Below are positions 42,311 to 51,392 of a stretch of DNA of 64,000 bases, in pieces. Where the stretch lies: the NCBI RefSeq assembly GCF_900187425.1, contig NZ_FYDJ01000003.1, forward strand, positions 274,987-338,986. Direction: 5' to 3'. The position numbers and the translations under genes are program-made. The DNA comes from Pseudomonas sp. Irchel s3h14 (lineage in GTDB: Bacteria; Pseudomonadota; Gammaproteobacteria; Pseudomonadales; Pseudomonadaceae). Below the pieces are notes generated by a model. The model did not search any database, had not been told where the DNA came from, and worked only from the letters and a program-made list of their open reading frames with translations. Every line of letters begins with the position of its first letter. Position 1 is the stretch's first letter.

Positions 42311-42949
42311 TCACGCCTTGTTCGTCACCAACCCCGGCAATGCATGCGCCAGGGCGTTGATGGCGAATCCGATAAACATCACCCCACACAGCCGGGTGAT
42401 CAACAGCTCATGGCGCTGGTACAAGCTGCGCACCTGCCGCGCGCCGACAATGCCAATGAGGATAGCGTAGGCCATAAGGCCACCGACGAAGCTCAGGACA
42501 ATCAGCCACGGCAGCATCGACCAGTGCAGCAGTTCGGCACGGCTGGACAACAGCGCCGTAAAAGTCGCTACCGCCACCGGGTAAGCCTTCGGATTGGTCA
42601 GGCCAAACAGAATGCCGTGCCAGAACGGCTGCCGCGCCGGGCCTTGAGGTGCTTCGGCACTGCTGCGACGGGCACGAACCGCGCGCACACCGAGCCAGAA
42701 CAGATACAGCCCGCTGAGCACGCCCAGCACATCGAACGCGGTACTGCCGATTTGCCGCGCACCGACAATCGCGATCAGCGCAGTGCTGCACCAGACCACA
42801 TCCCCCAGCAAATGCCCGCAGAGAAACCCCGCCCCGGCCCTCCGACCACGCGCCGCACCGATGCCGAACACCGCCAACACACCCGGCCCCGGCGTGATGC
42901 CGTAGATAAAGCCCGAGGCGAGAACAGCCATTAGCAGCGATGGGGTCAT
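42311..42949 (-). CDS. LysE/RhtB-family amino-acid exporter
   Basis: 212 residues, six helices. The family signature GITPGPGVLAVFGIGAARGRRAG lies at about 16-38, and NPKAYPVAVATFTALL near 121-136. Such proteins export amino acids or their derivatives (homoserine, threonine, lysine, Met). Substrate not predictable. Monocistronic. Confidence 0.9.
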   Translation of the reverse strand: MTPSLLMAVLASGFIYGITPGPGVLAVFGIGAARGRRAGAGFLCGHLLGDVVWCSTALIAIVGARQIGSTAFDVLGVLSGLYLFWLGVRAVRARRSSAEAPQGPARQPFWHGILFGLTNPKAYPVAVATFTALLSSRAELLHWSMLPWLIVLSFVGGLMAYAILIGIVGARQVRSLYQRHELLITRLCGVMFIGFAINALAHALPGLVTNKA

Positions 42950-43011
42950 TGGAAGTCCTGTTGAGCCTTGGTGAATGCACGCAAGTCTATCTCAGGTTCC
43001 CGGAACCCGAC

Positions 43012-43428
43012 TTACAGATCGTCGAAGAACTTCATTCCCACATAGGGCCGCTGCCGACAGGCCGTCAGTCGTGACGCCAGATCGCCAACATGGGCTTCGA
43101 GCTTGTGCCCGTCTGGGTCGAGGAAATAGAAGGATGCGCCTTCGCTCCGGTTATCACGCCATTCCCGGACGTCGGCGGATCGCAGGCGTTCGACGAAGAG
43201 CGGGAAGTCTGTTGCATTAATGCTAAAGGCGAAATGGGTGTAATCGGCGGCGGGTTCGGAGTTGCGCAGTCGATCGAGGGAAAGGCACAACCACAGACCC
43301 GGCAGCGAGAGATAGGCGCCGGTGTCCCACGTGGCTTCAAGCTGAAGTTGCAGCAGATCGTGGTAGAACGCCACGCTGCGGTTCAAGTCGGTGACGGCAA
43401 GGGTCAGGTGGTTGAGGCCAGTGAGCAA
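43012..43428 (-). CDS. fosA: Fosfomycin resistance glutathione transferase FosA
   Basis: 138 residues. Compared with P. aeruginosa FosA (about 135 residues) the sequence aligns from end to end: [64 protein letters not shown]. The Mn ligands (His7-type in NHLTLAV, His in DYTHFAF, Glu in LEAHVGD) and the loop around NRSEG are present. It opens the epoxide of fosfomycin with glutathione. The start is TTG at 43428 behind GAGGT; an ATG further out adds 16 residues without homology. Confidence 0.9.
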   Translation of the reverse strand: MLTGLNHLTLAVTDLNRSVAFYHDLLQLQLEATWDTGAYLSLPGLWLCLSLDRLRNSEPAADYTHFAFSINATDFPLFVERLRSADVREWRDNRSEGASFYFLDPDGHKLEAHVGDLASRLTACRQRPYVGMKFFDDL

Positions 43429-43438
43429 TTTTTTTACC

Positions 43439-44371
43439 TCAATCGTTAATTGATGAGCCAGTGGTTTGGTCGCCACGCACTATCCCCTCCCCAATCCGCC
43501 CATTCAACCAGTTCAACGCCTGATCCCCGCCCCGCCGCTTGTGCCAAACCAACACAAACGTAAACGACGGAATGTGAAACGGCGGCGGGACCACGATCAA
43601 CGACTGCTCATCGATATTGAGTAACCCTCGGGAAGCGACGGTGAGGATCAGGTCGGTGCCACTGATGAACTCCGGGGCGACGCTCCAGTGAGGCAGGCTG
43701 ATCGCCACTCGACGGCGTTCACGCAGGGCTGTCAGGGCCCGTTCGATTTCCGGGGTGCCGCTGCCGCGCATTTCCAGCAGGACGTGGGGTCGGGCGAGGT
43801 AGGTCGGCAGGTCGAGCACGCCATCGGCGGGCAAGCTGTTGCGGTCGACCAGACAGGCGTAGTGCTCTTCGAACAGCGGGGTGCTGCGCAACTCGTTCGG
43901 CAACTCTGGAAAGACGCCTGCCGCCACGTCGATGTCGCCGTTGAGCACTCCCTCGAGCATGCCTTCGCGGCTGGCATGGCTGATTTGCAGATCGATGCCC
44001 GGTGCTTCCCGGCGCAAGGTCCGTATCAACCCCGGCAGGACGATTGCAGCGCCATAGTCGGACATCGCCAGTCGAAACGTGCGCTTGGCAGTGGCCGGAT
44101 CGAAGGTATTCGGTGCCAGCAGCGATTGCACCTGAGCCAGGGCTTCGGCCAACGGAGCCATCAACTCCAGGGCTCGCGGGGTTGGCACGAGGCTGGCGCC
44201 CGCCCGAACCAGCAAAGGATCGCCGAGCAGATCCCGCAACCGCGCCAACGCATGACTGACGGCTGGCTGACTCAGGTGCAGGCGCTCGGCGGCACGGGTC
44301 ACGTGTTGCTCGCTGAGCAAGGCGTCGAGGATCACCAGCAAATTGAGGTCGACGCGCCGAAGATCATTCAT
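43439..44371 (-). CDS. LysR-family transcriptional regulator
   Basis: 310 residues. N-terminal winged helix ([45 protein letters not shown]) and a periplasmic-binding-protein-like effector domain. I use the ATG at 44371 (MNDLRRVDL). It is divergent from the YdcZ-like gene at 44458, with an 86-base gap; the usual arrangement suggests it regulates that gene and itself. The effector is unknown. FosA follows downstream in the same direction with 11 bases between. Confidence 0.9.
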   Translation of the reverse strand: MNDLRRVDLNLLVILDALLSEQHVTRAAERLHLSQPAVSHALARLRDLLGDPLLVRAGASLVPTPRALELMAPLAEALAQVQSLLAPNTFDPATAKRTFRLAMSDYGAAIVLPGLIRTLRREAPGIDLQISHASREGMLEGVLNGDIDVAAGVFPELPNELRSTPLFEEHYACLVDRNSLPADGVLDLPTYLARPHVLLEMRGSGTPEIERALTALRERRRVAISLPHWSVAPEFISGTDLILTVASRGLLNIDEQSLIVVPPPFHIPSFTFVLVWHKRRGGDQALNWLNGRIGEGIVRGDQTTGSSIND

Positions 44372-44457
44372 CTGATGCATGTTCTGGATAGCTATTTGGA
44401 ATTTAAATCTGCGCGACGAATACTCTAGAGTCCAGCAAAACCTGCTGGAGAATCTTC

Positions 44458-44946
44458 ATGAGTACGTTGCATTGGGCCGGGCTGTTGCTACTGGCCGTGA
44501 TAGCCGGGGCGGTGGTGCCTTTTCAAAGCACAATCAACGCCAACCTCGGGCGCGGTTTGGGCCATCCGTTGTGGGCGACCCTCGCGTCGTTGTTGGTGAG
44601 TATTGTGGTGTTGTTGCCGGTTATGTTGGCGCTGCGTTTGCCGTTGCCATCGCTGGCGTTCATCAGCAAGGCACCGCTGTGGATGTGGACCGGTGGCGCG
44701 TTTGGGGTGTGCTTTATTTCGTTGGCGTTGATGCTGCTGCCGAAACTTGGGGCATCGGGGTTTATTGCTTTGGCGTTGGCGGGACAGGTGGTGGCGTCGC
44801 TAGTGCTGGATCACTTCGGGTGGTTTGGGTTGGTGGAACGGCATTTGACAGTGCCGCGGGTGTTTGGGGCGGTGTTGTTAATGGCTGGAGTGGTGTTGAT
44901 TCAGTTCGGTGGCACATTGGAAAAAGCGATAACAGCAACGTCTTGA
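44458..44946 (+). CDS. YdcZ/DUF606 small DMT-type membrane protein
   Basis: 162 residues with five hydrophobic helices, the size and pattern of the YdcZ/DUF606 family (a half-size drug/metabolite-transporter-like protein). AVVPFQSTINANLGRGLGHPLWATL at about 17-42 and the Gly-rich helix pairs are typical. Role unknown, probably a transporter. The stop codon TGA is supplied by the first bases of the REP element that follows. LysR gene divergent upstream. Confidence 0.85.
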   Translation: MSTLHWAGLLLLAVIAGAVVPFQSTINANLGRGLGHPLWATLASLLVSIVVLLPVMLALRLPLPSLAFISKAPLWMWTGGAFGVCFISLALMLLPKLGASGFIALALAGQVVASLVLDHFGWFGLVERHLTVPRVFGAVLLMAGVVLIQFGGTLEKAITATS

Positions 44947-45046
44947 TCGTTCCCACGCTCTGCGTGGGAATGTAGCCCGTGACGCTCCGCGTCACTGGAC
45001 GCGGAGCGTCCCTTGAGGCATTCCCACGCAGAGCGTGGGAACGATC
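44945..45046. repeat. REP inverted pair, GATCGTTCCCACGC class
   Basis: Perfect 28-bp arms (44945-44972 and 45019-45046) with an inner palindromic part rich in GACGCTCCGCGTC. The same class occurs at 57412-57513 with the inner segment inverted, and as a single arm at 16092-16117. No gene lies in 45047-45126. Confidence 0.9.
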
Positions 45047-45126
45047 ATCATCTTGCGATCGCAGCCTTCGCCAGCGCCTGCAGTGATGCGTGGTCAATGC
45101 AGGAACCGGCGTAGCCTGCGAAACTT

Positions 45127-46458
45127 TTAAAACTTGTCGAGCGTACGCAGCTTCTGCGGCAACCCCCACAGCAGCAGTGCGACAGCGATCAGCGCAGCGA
45201 CGCCGATGACATACAGCGCCGGCGTGGTGCTGCCCGTCAGGTCTTTGATCCGTCCCACCATCACCGGGCTGACAATGCCGCCGAACTGGCCGAGGGTGTT
45301 GATCACTGCGATCCCGCCCGCAGCCCCTGCACCAGCACCGGCCAGCAGTTTTGGCGGCAGGGTCCAGAAGCTCGGGATAGACGCGATGATCCCGGCACCG
45401 AGCAAGCCCAGCGCGACAATCAGGAAGGTCGTGTGGTTAGCGAAAATCCCTGCACAGAAGAACCCCACCGCGCCCACCGCAACCAGACCTGCGACAAACT
45501 TGCGCCGTTCACCGGTCGAGTCGGACAACCGCCCGATCACCACCATGCTGATGGCGCCGCAGATGTAAGGGATGGCGGTCAGCAAACCAATCATCACCGG
45601 GCTTTCGGTGCCAGCGCTGCGAATCAGTTGCGGGGCCCAGAAGTTCAAGCCGTAGGACGCCACCTGAATCAAGAAGTAGATCAGCCCGAGAGTCAGGAAA
45701 CCCGGAATCCGCAGTGCGGCGAGCAACGAGCCGCCACTCTTGTGTGGTTCATGGTGAGCGATACGGCTGGCCAGCAGCGTTTTCTCCGACGGCGTCAGCC
45801 AATGGGCGTCTTCGATGCGGTCCTTGAGCAACGTCAGCACCAGCAAGCCGAGGCCAATGCAAGGCACGCCGCCGAGCAAAAACAGCCAGTGCCAGCCGCG
45901 CATATCCATAAAACCGTCGAGGTGTTGCAACACCAGCCCGGAGAACGGTGCGCCGACCAGACCGGCAAACGCCGACGACAGAAACAACATCGAAGTGATG
46001 CGCCCGCGATAGTGCTGCGGGAACCACAGCGTCAGGTAATACAACACACCCGGCGCAAAACCGGCCTCCATCGCGCCAATCACAAAGCGCAGCGCGTAGA
46101 ACTGCCATTCGCTATTGACGAAGACCATGGCCGCAGTGGCGAGGCCCCAGGACATCATGATCCGGGCGATCCAGCGCCGGGCGCCGACCTTGTACAGCAT
46201 CATGTTGCTCGGCACTTCGAAGATCACGTAACCGACCACGAACAACCCGGCGCCGAGGCCGTAAGCGGTGTCGCTCAGGCTCAGGTCGGTCTGCAGCTGG
46301 AACTTGGCGAAGCTGATGTTGATGCGGTCGAAAAACGCGAACAGGTAGCAGACCATGATCAACGGCATCAGGCGCCAGGCGACTTTGCTGACCAGGGCTT
46401 TTTCTTCGTCGTGGCTAACGGACGGGCTCGCGCCCGCCTCCAGTACATTAAGGCTCAT
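45127..46458 (-). CDS. MFS transporter (anion:cation symporter / ACS type)
   Basis: 443 residues, 12 helices. The start is the ATG at 46458 (MSLNVLEAGASPS) after GGAG; the longer frame runs through a REP element and is rejected. The motif AFFDRINISFAKFQLQTDLSLSDTAYG (near 38-64) marks the ACS family (dicarboxylates, aromatic acids, glucarate/galactonate). With the CoA-transferase and lyase genes beside it, it probably imports the organic acid they degrade. It lies on the same strand, about 175 bases downstream of the lyase, separated by a REP pair. Confidence 0.9.
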   Translation of the reverse strand: MSLNVLEAGASPSVSHDEEKALVSKVAWRLMPLIMVCYLFAFFDRINISFAKFQLQTDLSLSDTAYGLGAGLFVVGYVIFEVPSNMMLYKVGARRWIARIMMSWGLATAAMVFVNSEWQFYALRFVIGAMEAGFAPGVLYYLTLWFPQHYRGRITSMLFLSSAFAGLVGAPFSGLVLQHLDGFMDMRGWHWLFLLGGVPCIGLGLLVLTLLKDRIEDAHWLTPSEKTLLASRIAHHEPHKSGGSLLAALRIPGFLTLGLIYFLIQVASYGLNFWAPQLIRSAGTESPVMIGLLTAIPYICGAISMVVIGRLSDSTGERRKFVAGLVAVGAVGFFCAGIFANHTTFLIVALGLLGAGIIASIPSFWTLPPKLLAGAGAGAAGGIAVINTLGQFGGIVSPVMVGRIKDLTGSTTPALYVIGVAALIAVALLLWGLPQKLRTLDKF

Positions 46459-46526
46459 GATGGTTCTCCAGGCGGACTGCCCGTGGGTGTCCGATTGTTT
46501 TTGTTGTCTGGTTGAGATGCTGCTTT

Positions 46527-46620
46527 CTGTAGGAGCCGAGCTTGCTCGCGATAGCGGTGGGTCAGTCGACATCAATGTTGGATGTGACTCAGTCATCGCG
46601 AGCAAGCTCGGCTCCTACAG
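46527..46620. repeat. REP inverted pair (TGTAGGAGCCGAGCTTGCTCGCGAT variant)
   Basis: Perfect 26-bp arms (46527-46552, 46595-46620) between the HMG-CoA lyase gene and the MFS gene, both on the minus strand. It may weaken read-through from one to the next. Confidence 0.9.
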
Positions 46621-46633
46621 GGGTTTGTTGGAG

Positions 46634-47560
46634 TCAGGACGGCGTCGGATGCAGATCGCAACTGCGTCCGGCCTTGGCCAGTTGACCGGGCACTTCGTGG
46701 CCCAGCAGCGCGGGTAACCCTCGTGACAATTGCAGCAACAGCGGCAGATCGATGCCGGTGTGAATGCCGATCTCATCGCACAGGTTGACCAAATCTTCGG
46801 TGCAAATATTGCCCGAGGCACCCGGCGCGAACGGGCAACCGCCGAGCCCGCCGAGTGCCGCGTCGAAACGACGGGCACCCGCCTCATAGGCGGCCAGCAC
46901 GTTGCATAAACCGAGGCCGCGAGTGTTGTGGAAATGCAGGGTCAAATCAGCCGGCGAAACCCGCTGCAAGACACGCCGCACCAGACGATCAACCTGCCGC
47001 GGATTGGCCATACCCGTAGTGTCGGCCAAGGTAATGCCCTGGATCCCAAGCTCCTGATAAGCCTCGACGATTTGCAGCACGCGATCCTCATCGATCTTGC
47101 CTTCAAACGGGCAGCCGAAGGTGGTGGCGATGCTGCCGTTGAGTCGCACCGTCGTCCCGCGAACGTATTGCACGATCTCACCGAACGCAGCCAATGAGGC
47201 TTCGCAACGCATGCGCATGTTGGCCAGGTTGTGGGTCTGGCTGGCGGACATCACCAGATTCAACTCGTCGGCCCTCGTTGCCAGCGCCCGTTGCGCGCCT
47301 TTCAGGTTGGGGATCAACGCGACGTAAATCACCCCCGGTTGCCGGGCGATGCCCTTGAACACCAGCTCACCATCGCGCAGCGCCGGTATCGCCTTGGGCG
47401 AAACGAACGAGCCGGCTTCGATGCGGCTGAAACCAGCCAGCGACAGCTGATCGATCAAGGCAATCTTGTCGACGGTTTCGACCCAGGTCGGCTCGATCTG
47501 CAAGCCGTCGCGGGGGGAGACTTCCTGAACAATCAGGGCCTCGGAAAAATCAGTGATCAT
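46634..47560 (-). CDS. Hydroxymethylglutaryl-CoA lyase
   Basis: 308 residues, TIM-barrel DRE-metallolyase. The DRE-like motif EVSPRDGLQIEPTWV (near 13-27), TADELNLVMSASQTHN, GCPFEGKIDEDRV and the catalytic-loop region GGLGGCPFAPGASGNICTEDLV (near 253-274, Cys near 258) are as in HMG-CoA lyase. It cleaves 3-hydroxy-3-methylglutaryl-CoA (or a similar acyl-CoA) to acetyl-CoA and acetoacetate. It overlaps the CoA-transferase by four bases (ATGA), which probably supplies its CoA-ester substrate. Confidence 0.92.
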   Translation of the reverse strand: MITDFSEALIVQEVSPRDGLQIEPTWVETVDKIALIDQLSLAGFSRIEAGSFVSPKAIPALRDGELVFKGIARQPGVIYVALIPNLKGAQRALATRADELNLVMSASQTHNLANMRMRCEASLAAFGEIVQYVRGTTVRLNGSIATTFGCPFEGKIDEDRVLQIVEAYQELGIQGITLADTTGMANPRQVDRLVRRVLQRVSPADLTLHFHNTRGLGLCNVLAAYEAGARRFDAALGGLGGCPFAPGASGNICTEDLVNLCDEIGIHTGIDLPLLLQLSRGLPALLGHEVPGQLAKAGRSCDLHPTPS

Positions 47561-48750
47561 TGCACCACCCCTGCAGCTTTCAGCCGTTCGATGTCCGAAC
47601 CGGTAAGGCCCAGCTCCGCGAGGATGCCGTCGGTGTGCTGGCCCAACGTAGGTCCGGACCAGTTCACGCCACCAGGGGTTTCGGACATTTTCGGCACAAT
47701 GCCGGGCATCTTCACCGTGGCGCCGCCGGGCAGGTCGGCGTTGAGCAGCATGTCCCGCGCCTGATAGTGCGGATCGGCGACGATGTCGGCGACTGAATAG
47801 ATGCGCCCGGCCGGGACTTCGGCAGCTTCCAGTGCCGATAACACCTCGTCGATCGGCAGGCTGCTGGTCCAGTGAGTGATCGCCGCATCGAGCACGTTGC
47901 TCTTGGCGGCACGCCCGTCGTTATGAGCAAACTCCGGCGCATCGGCCAGATCACGGCGACCGATGACGTCCATCAAGCGCTTGTAGATCGGGTCGCTGTT
48001 ACCGGCGATCACCACGTAGGCGCCATCGGCCGTCAGGTAAGTGTTGGACGGCGCGATGCCCGGCAAGGCGCCGCCGCTGCGCTCACGAACATGGCCGAGC
48101 ATGTCGTATTCCGGCACCAGGCTTTCCATGACGTTGAACACACTTTCAGCCAGCGATACATCGACCACTTGCCCACCGCCCTGCCCGGTCTTGACCCGCA
48201 GCAGCGACATCAAGGCACCGATCACCGCGTGCAGCGAAGCCAGGGAATCGCCGAGGCTGACGCCCACCCGTGCCGGTGGAGAACCGGGTGTGCCGGTGGT
48301 GTAGCGGATCCCGCCCATGGCCTCGCCGATCGCACCGAACCCAGGACGATCGCGGTACGGGCCGGTCTGGCCATAACCGGAAATACGCACCAGCGTCAGG
48401 TTAGGGTTGAGGGCGTGCAACACGTCCCAGCCCAAGCCGAGTTTTTCCAGGGCGCCGGGGCGCAGGTTTTCGATCAGCACGTCGGCGCTGGTCGCCAGTT
48501 GCTTGACCAGTTCAATGCCTTCGGGGGATTTGAGATTCAGTGCAAGGGACTTCTTGTTTCGCGATTGCAGGTACCACCACAGCGACGTGCCTTCGTGCAG
48601 CTTGCGCCATTTGCGCAGCGGGTCGCCCTGACCCATGGCTTCGATCTTGATCACTTCGGCGCCGAACTCGGCGAGCATGCGTGCGGCGAACGGCGCGGCG
48701 ATCAGCGTGCCGATCTCGATCACTTTGATTGCACTCAAGGGGGCAGTCAT
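47557..48750 (-). CDS. CaiB/BaiF-type (family III) CoA-transferase
   Basis: 397 residues from MTAPLSAIKVIEIGTL (a start five codons earlier is possible). Family III CoA-transferase: DFAxxIAAPFAARMLAEFGAEVIKIE, RNKKSLALNLKSPEG near 75 and the Asp-nucleophile region (YTTGTPGSPPARVGVSLGDSLASLHAVIGA near 155-180) are present. It would transfer CoA from succinyl-CoA or acetyl-CoA to a branched or hydroxy-dicarboxylate; the adjacent lyase suggests HMG or a related acid such as citramalate as substrate. Confidence 0.92.
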   Translation of the reverse strand: MTAPLSAIKVIEIGTLIAAPFAARMLAEFGAEVIKIEAMGQGDPLRKWRKLHEGTSLWWYLQSRNKKSLALNLKSPEGIELVKQLATSADVLIENLRPGALEKLGLGWDVLHALNPNLTLVRISGYGQTGPYRDRPGFGAIGEAMGGIRYTTGTPGSPPARVGVSLGDSLASLHAVIGALMSLLRVKTGQGGGQVVDVSLAESVFNVMESLVPEYDMLGHVRERSGGALPGIAPSNTYLTADGAYVVIAGNSDPIYKRLMDVIGRRDLADAPEFAHNDGRAAKSNVLDAAITHWTSSLPIDEVLSALEAAEVPAGRIYSVADIVADPHYQARDMLLNADLPGGATVKMPGIVPKMSETPGGVNWSGPTLGQHTDGILAELGLTGSDIERLKAAGVVQ

Positions 48751-48886
48751 CGCGGGGTACCTCATGTTGTTCTTGGAATATGAGCCAAGGCTAGAGGACC
48801 ACGGGTGAAGGAATCCAACCTTCAGTTGGCAACGAACGTTCGCGAAACGCGAACGCCTTGAGAGTTACCGCGATCTCAAGTCCGCC

Positions 48887-48960
48887 TTCGCGAGCAAGCC
48901 CGCTCCCACAGGGGTTTTGTGTACGCTGCAGATCAGTGTGGGAGCGGGCTTGCTCGCGAA
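48887..48960. repeat. REP inverted pair between the LysR gene and the CoA-transferase gene
   Basis: Perfect 24-bp arms of the main REP unit (48887-48910 and 48937-48960). It separates the LysR gene, which ends at 48988, from the CoA-transferase operon on the same strand. Confidence 0.9.
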
Positions 48961-48987
48961 GGGGCCGGCCTAGCCAATAGAGAACTG

Positions 48988-49896
48988 TCAGACCACCCCA
49001 CGCAACTGCTCGAACAACATCCGGCTCACCGGCGACAGCGCCGCTTCATCGCGCACCACCAGAACCAACGCGCGATCCGACCAGTCATCCGTCAACGGCA
49101 CCGCGTGCAAGCCCAGCGCCCGGCCAAACAGTTCATAGGCCTTTTGCGGCAGGATGCCGATGCCCATGTTGGCCTGGACCATCCGGCACATGGCGTCGAA
49201 ACCCGGTACATGAATCCGTAGCCGCAACACTTTGTCGGCCTGGCGCGCGGCTGCGTGGGTACGCATATTGATCGAACTGGCGGAATGCAGACCGACGTAA
49301 TCGCTGCCCAGCGTATCGGCGAAGGCCAGGCTGGAACGACTCGCCAGCGGATGATCGGGCAGCATCAACACCACCAGTTTGTCCTGTCGATAAAGCACGC
49401 TGTGCAGACCTTTGACGTCGCTGTCACTGGAGCAGATCCCAAGGTCCGCCACGCCATCCAGCACACCCTGAATCACCCCGCTGCTGGGGCGTTCTTCGAG
49501 GTCGGTCTTGACCTGAGGATGACGCTCGGAAAAGTCCCGCAGGTCTTCGGGCAGAAACTGAATGATCGCCGACAGGTTGGCGAGCATCCGCACATAGCCG
49601 CGGATACCGTGGCTGTGTTCGCCCAGTTCGAGCCCCATTTTCTCAACGTTGAACAGCATCTGCCGGGCATGGTGCAACAAGGTTTCACCGGCCGGCGTCA
49701 GGGTCATGCCCTTGGCCTGGCGCACGAACAGACTGATGCCCAACGCTTCTTCCAACTCCATCAGCCGCTTGCTGGCCGCCGACACGGCGATGGCTTCACG
49801 CGCGGCGGCACGGGTCAGCGTGCCCTCCTCATGAACGGCGACAAACAGTTGGAGAGTGATCAGGTCGAGGCGGCGGATCAGGCTTTTTTGCAGCAT
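48988..49896 (-). CDS. LysR-family transcriptional regulator
   Basis: 302 residues from MLQKSLIRRLDLITLQLFVAV (the longer frame adds 22 unlike residues). Winged helix HEEGTLTRAAAREAIAVSAASKRLMELEEALG and effector domain typical of LysR. It is divergent from the oxoamine-synthase/MFS operon (gap 239 bases) and upstream of the CoA-transferase/lyase/MFS operon on its own strand. Either may be its target; the divergent arrangement favours the oxoamine operon or autoregulation. Confidence 0.9.
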   Translation of the reverse strand: MLQKSLIRRLDLITLQLFVAVHEEGTLTRAAAREAIAVSAASKRLMELEEALGISLFVRQAKGMTLTPAGETLLHHARQMLFNVEKMGLELGEHSHGIRGYVRMLANLSAIIQFLPEDLRDFSERHPQVKTDLEERPSSGVIQGVLDGVADLGICSSDSDVKGLHSVLYRQDKLVVLMLPDHPLASRSSLAFADTLGSDYVGLHSASSINMRTHAAARQADKVLRLRIHVPGFDAMCRMVQANMGIGILPQKAYELFGRALGLHAVPLTDDWSDRALVLVVRDEAALSPVSRMLFEQLRGVV

Positions 49897-50135
49897 GGAG
49901 GGCTCGATGACTTCTGTTCGACTGAGTCGGCAGGATAGCCCGGTTTCTACGCGACTCGGCAAAGCAAATTGCCCACAACATCACGAGGCATCGCCCTACA
50001 CATAAATCTCTTGTAACACTCAGCCGTACCGGAAACAGCCGATTCAAAGCCTTCGCCGCGCTCTGTAAAGTCTGGAAACACACACGAACTGCAACAAACC
50101 CATGGATCGTTTCACTCAAGGAAAGTCATTTTCAT

Positions 50136-51371
50136 ATGGACCAGACAGCACACGCGGCAAACCGCTACACCAACTACCGCAAAGTCATCGCGTTGGCCGA
50201 TCACGATTGGGAGAGCGCTGAAGCCGGGAAAATTTCGGGGCTTAACGTCGAAATCAAAAGTGCCAACCGAATGCTCGATCAGCACGGGCGCGCGTTTCAT
50301 CATTTCTGCACGACGTCGTACCTGGGCCTGGATCACCATCCCGACATTCTCGACGGCGCCATGAATACCCTGTGGGAAACCGGCACCCTACGCGTCGCCA
50401 ACTCAAAGAACCGCTGCAAGCTGGCCATTCTGGAACAGTACGAAACCGAACTGTCCGAGTTGTTCGGCGCCAGCTGCCTGAGCACCTTGTCGTGCAGTGC
50501 AGCGAGTGCCGGAATCCTGCCGTTGCTGGCCAGCGGCGTGTTCACGGAAAACCGCCCTCCCGTGATGGTCTTCGACCGGTTGGTGCACTACTCGATGAAT
50601 CACCTCAAAGCCGCCTGCGCCGATGAAACCACGGTCGTGACCTGCCCTCATAACGACATGGATTTTCTCGAGAAGCAGTGCCAGCAACACCGCACCGTCG
50701 CGTATGTCGCCGACGGTGCCTACAGCATGGGCGGGGTCGCAGACCTGGACAGTCTTTTGTATCTCAAGGACCGCTATGGGTTGTTTCTCTATCTGGACGA
50801 TTCCCACGCGCTGTCCGCCGTCGGAACATTCGGCGCTGGCCTCGTGCGCCCCAGGTTGCACACCCTGGGGGATGACTGCCTGATCGTCGCCTCGCTGGCC
50901 AAGTCGTTTGGCGCCAGCGGTGGTCTGGTGATGCTGGGCAATGAACGGCAGAAGAGGCTCATTGCCCGTTACGGTGGCCCCAGCAATTGGTCGCAAAGCC
51001 TGAACAGTGCAGCCATTGGCGCGGGCAGAGCGTCCATCCTGCTTCATCGCACGCCGGAATTTGCCGCGTTACAGGAAAAACTTCAGGTTAATATCCGGCT
51101 GTTCGACAGCCTCATCCGCACCGATCAACACAACAGCAACATGGCCATTCGACTGGTCAACTGCGGCGAAGCAGCGCTGGCCAACAACATCGCGATGGAA
51201 CTGGCCAATCACGGCTTCTTCACCTCGGCCGTGTTTTTCCCGGTGGTCGCACAGGGCAAGGCAGCCATCAGAATCACCCTGCGCGCCGACATGGAACCGA
51301 CGCTGATCCGCCACTTTTGTGAACTCATTACCGAGCTTTTACGCACTCAAGACCGGGACATCGGCTGTTGA
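50136..51371 (+). CDS. Alpha-oxoamine synthase-like PLP enzyme, unassigned product
   Basis: 411-residue fold-type I PLP enzyme of the 8-amino-7-oxononanoate/2-amino-3-ketobutyrate/CqsA group. TTSYLGLDHHPDI (near 59-71), His151 (FDRLVHYSMN), DGAYSMGGVADLD (193-205), DDSHA (221-225) and Lys256 in SLAKSFGASGG, the PLP lysine, are present. The segment that in family members reads G-T/S-G-G-x-R is GTLRVANSKNRCKLAILE (near 83-100), so acyl or amino-acid specificity is likely unusual. It would condense an amino acid with an acyl-CoA to an aminoketone. Followed 21 bases on by an MFS exporter, so probably makes an exported small molecule or a biotin-like precursor; not bioF by context. Confidence 0.8.
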   Translation: MDQTAHAANRYTNYRKVIALADHDWESAEAGKISGLNVEIKSANRMLDQHGRAFHHFCTTSYLGLDHHPDILDGAMNTLWETGTLRVANSKNRCKLAILEQYETELSELFGASCLSTLSCSAASAGILPLLASGVFTENRPPVMVFDRLVHYSMNHLKAACADETTVVTCPHNDMDFLEKQCQQHRTVAYVADGAYSMGGVADLDSLLYLKDRYGLFLYLDDSHALSAVGTFGAGLVRPRLHTLGDDCLIVASLAKSFGASGGLVMLGNERQKRLIARYGGPSNWSQSLNSAAIGAGRASILLHRTPEFAALQEKLQVNIRLFDSLIRTDQHNSNMAIRLVNCGEAALANNIAMELANHGFFTSAVFFPVVAQGKAAIRITLRADMEPTLIRHFCELITELLRTQDRDIGC

Positions 51372-51392
51372 ACTGAAATCAGGGAAGATTTA

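Noticed and set aside
45433..46515. Long plus-strand frame opposite the MFS gene
   Set aside because: Gln/His/Arg-rich antisense translation; the MFS protein has clear family motifs.
50136..51371. bioF
   Set aside because: No biotin genes nearby, an exporter follows, and the glycine-rich loop differs from BioF; left unassigned.
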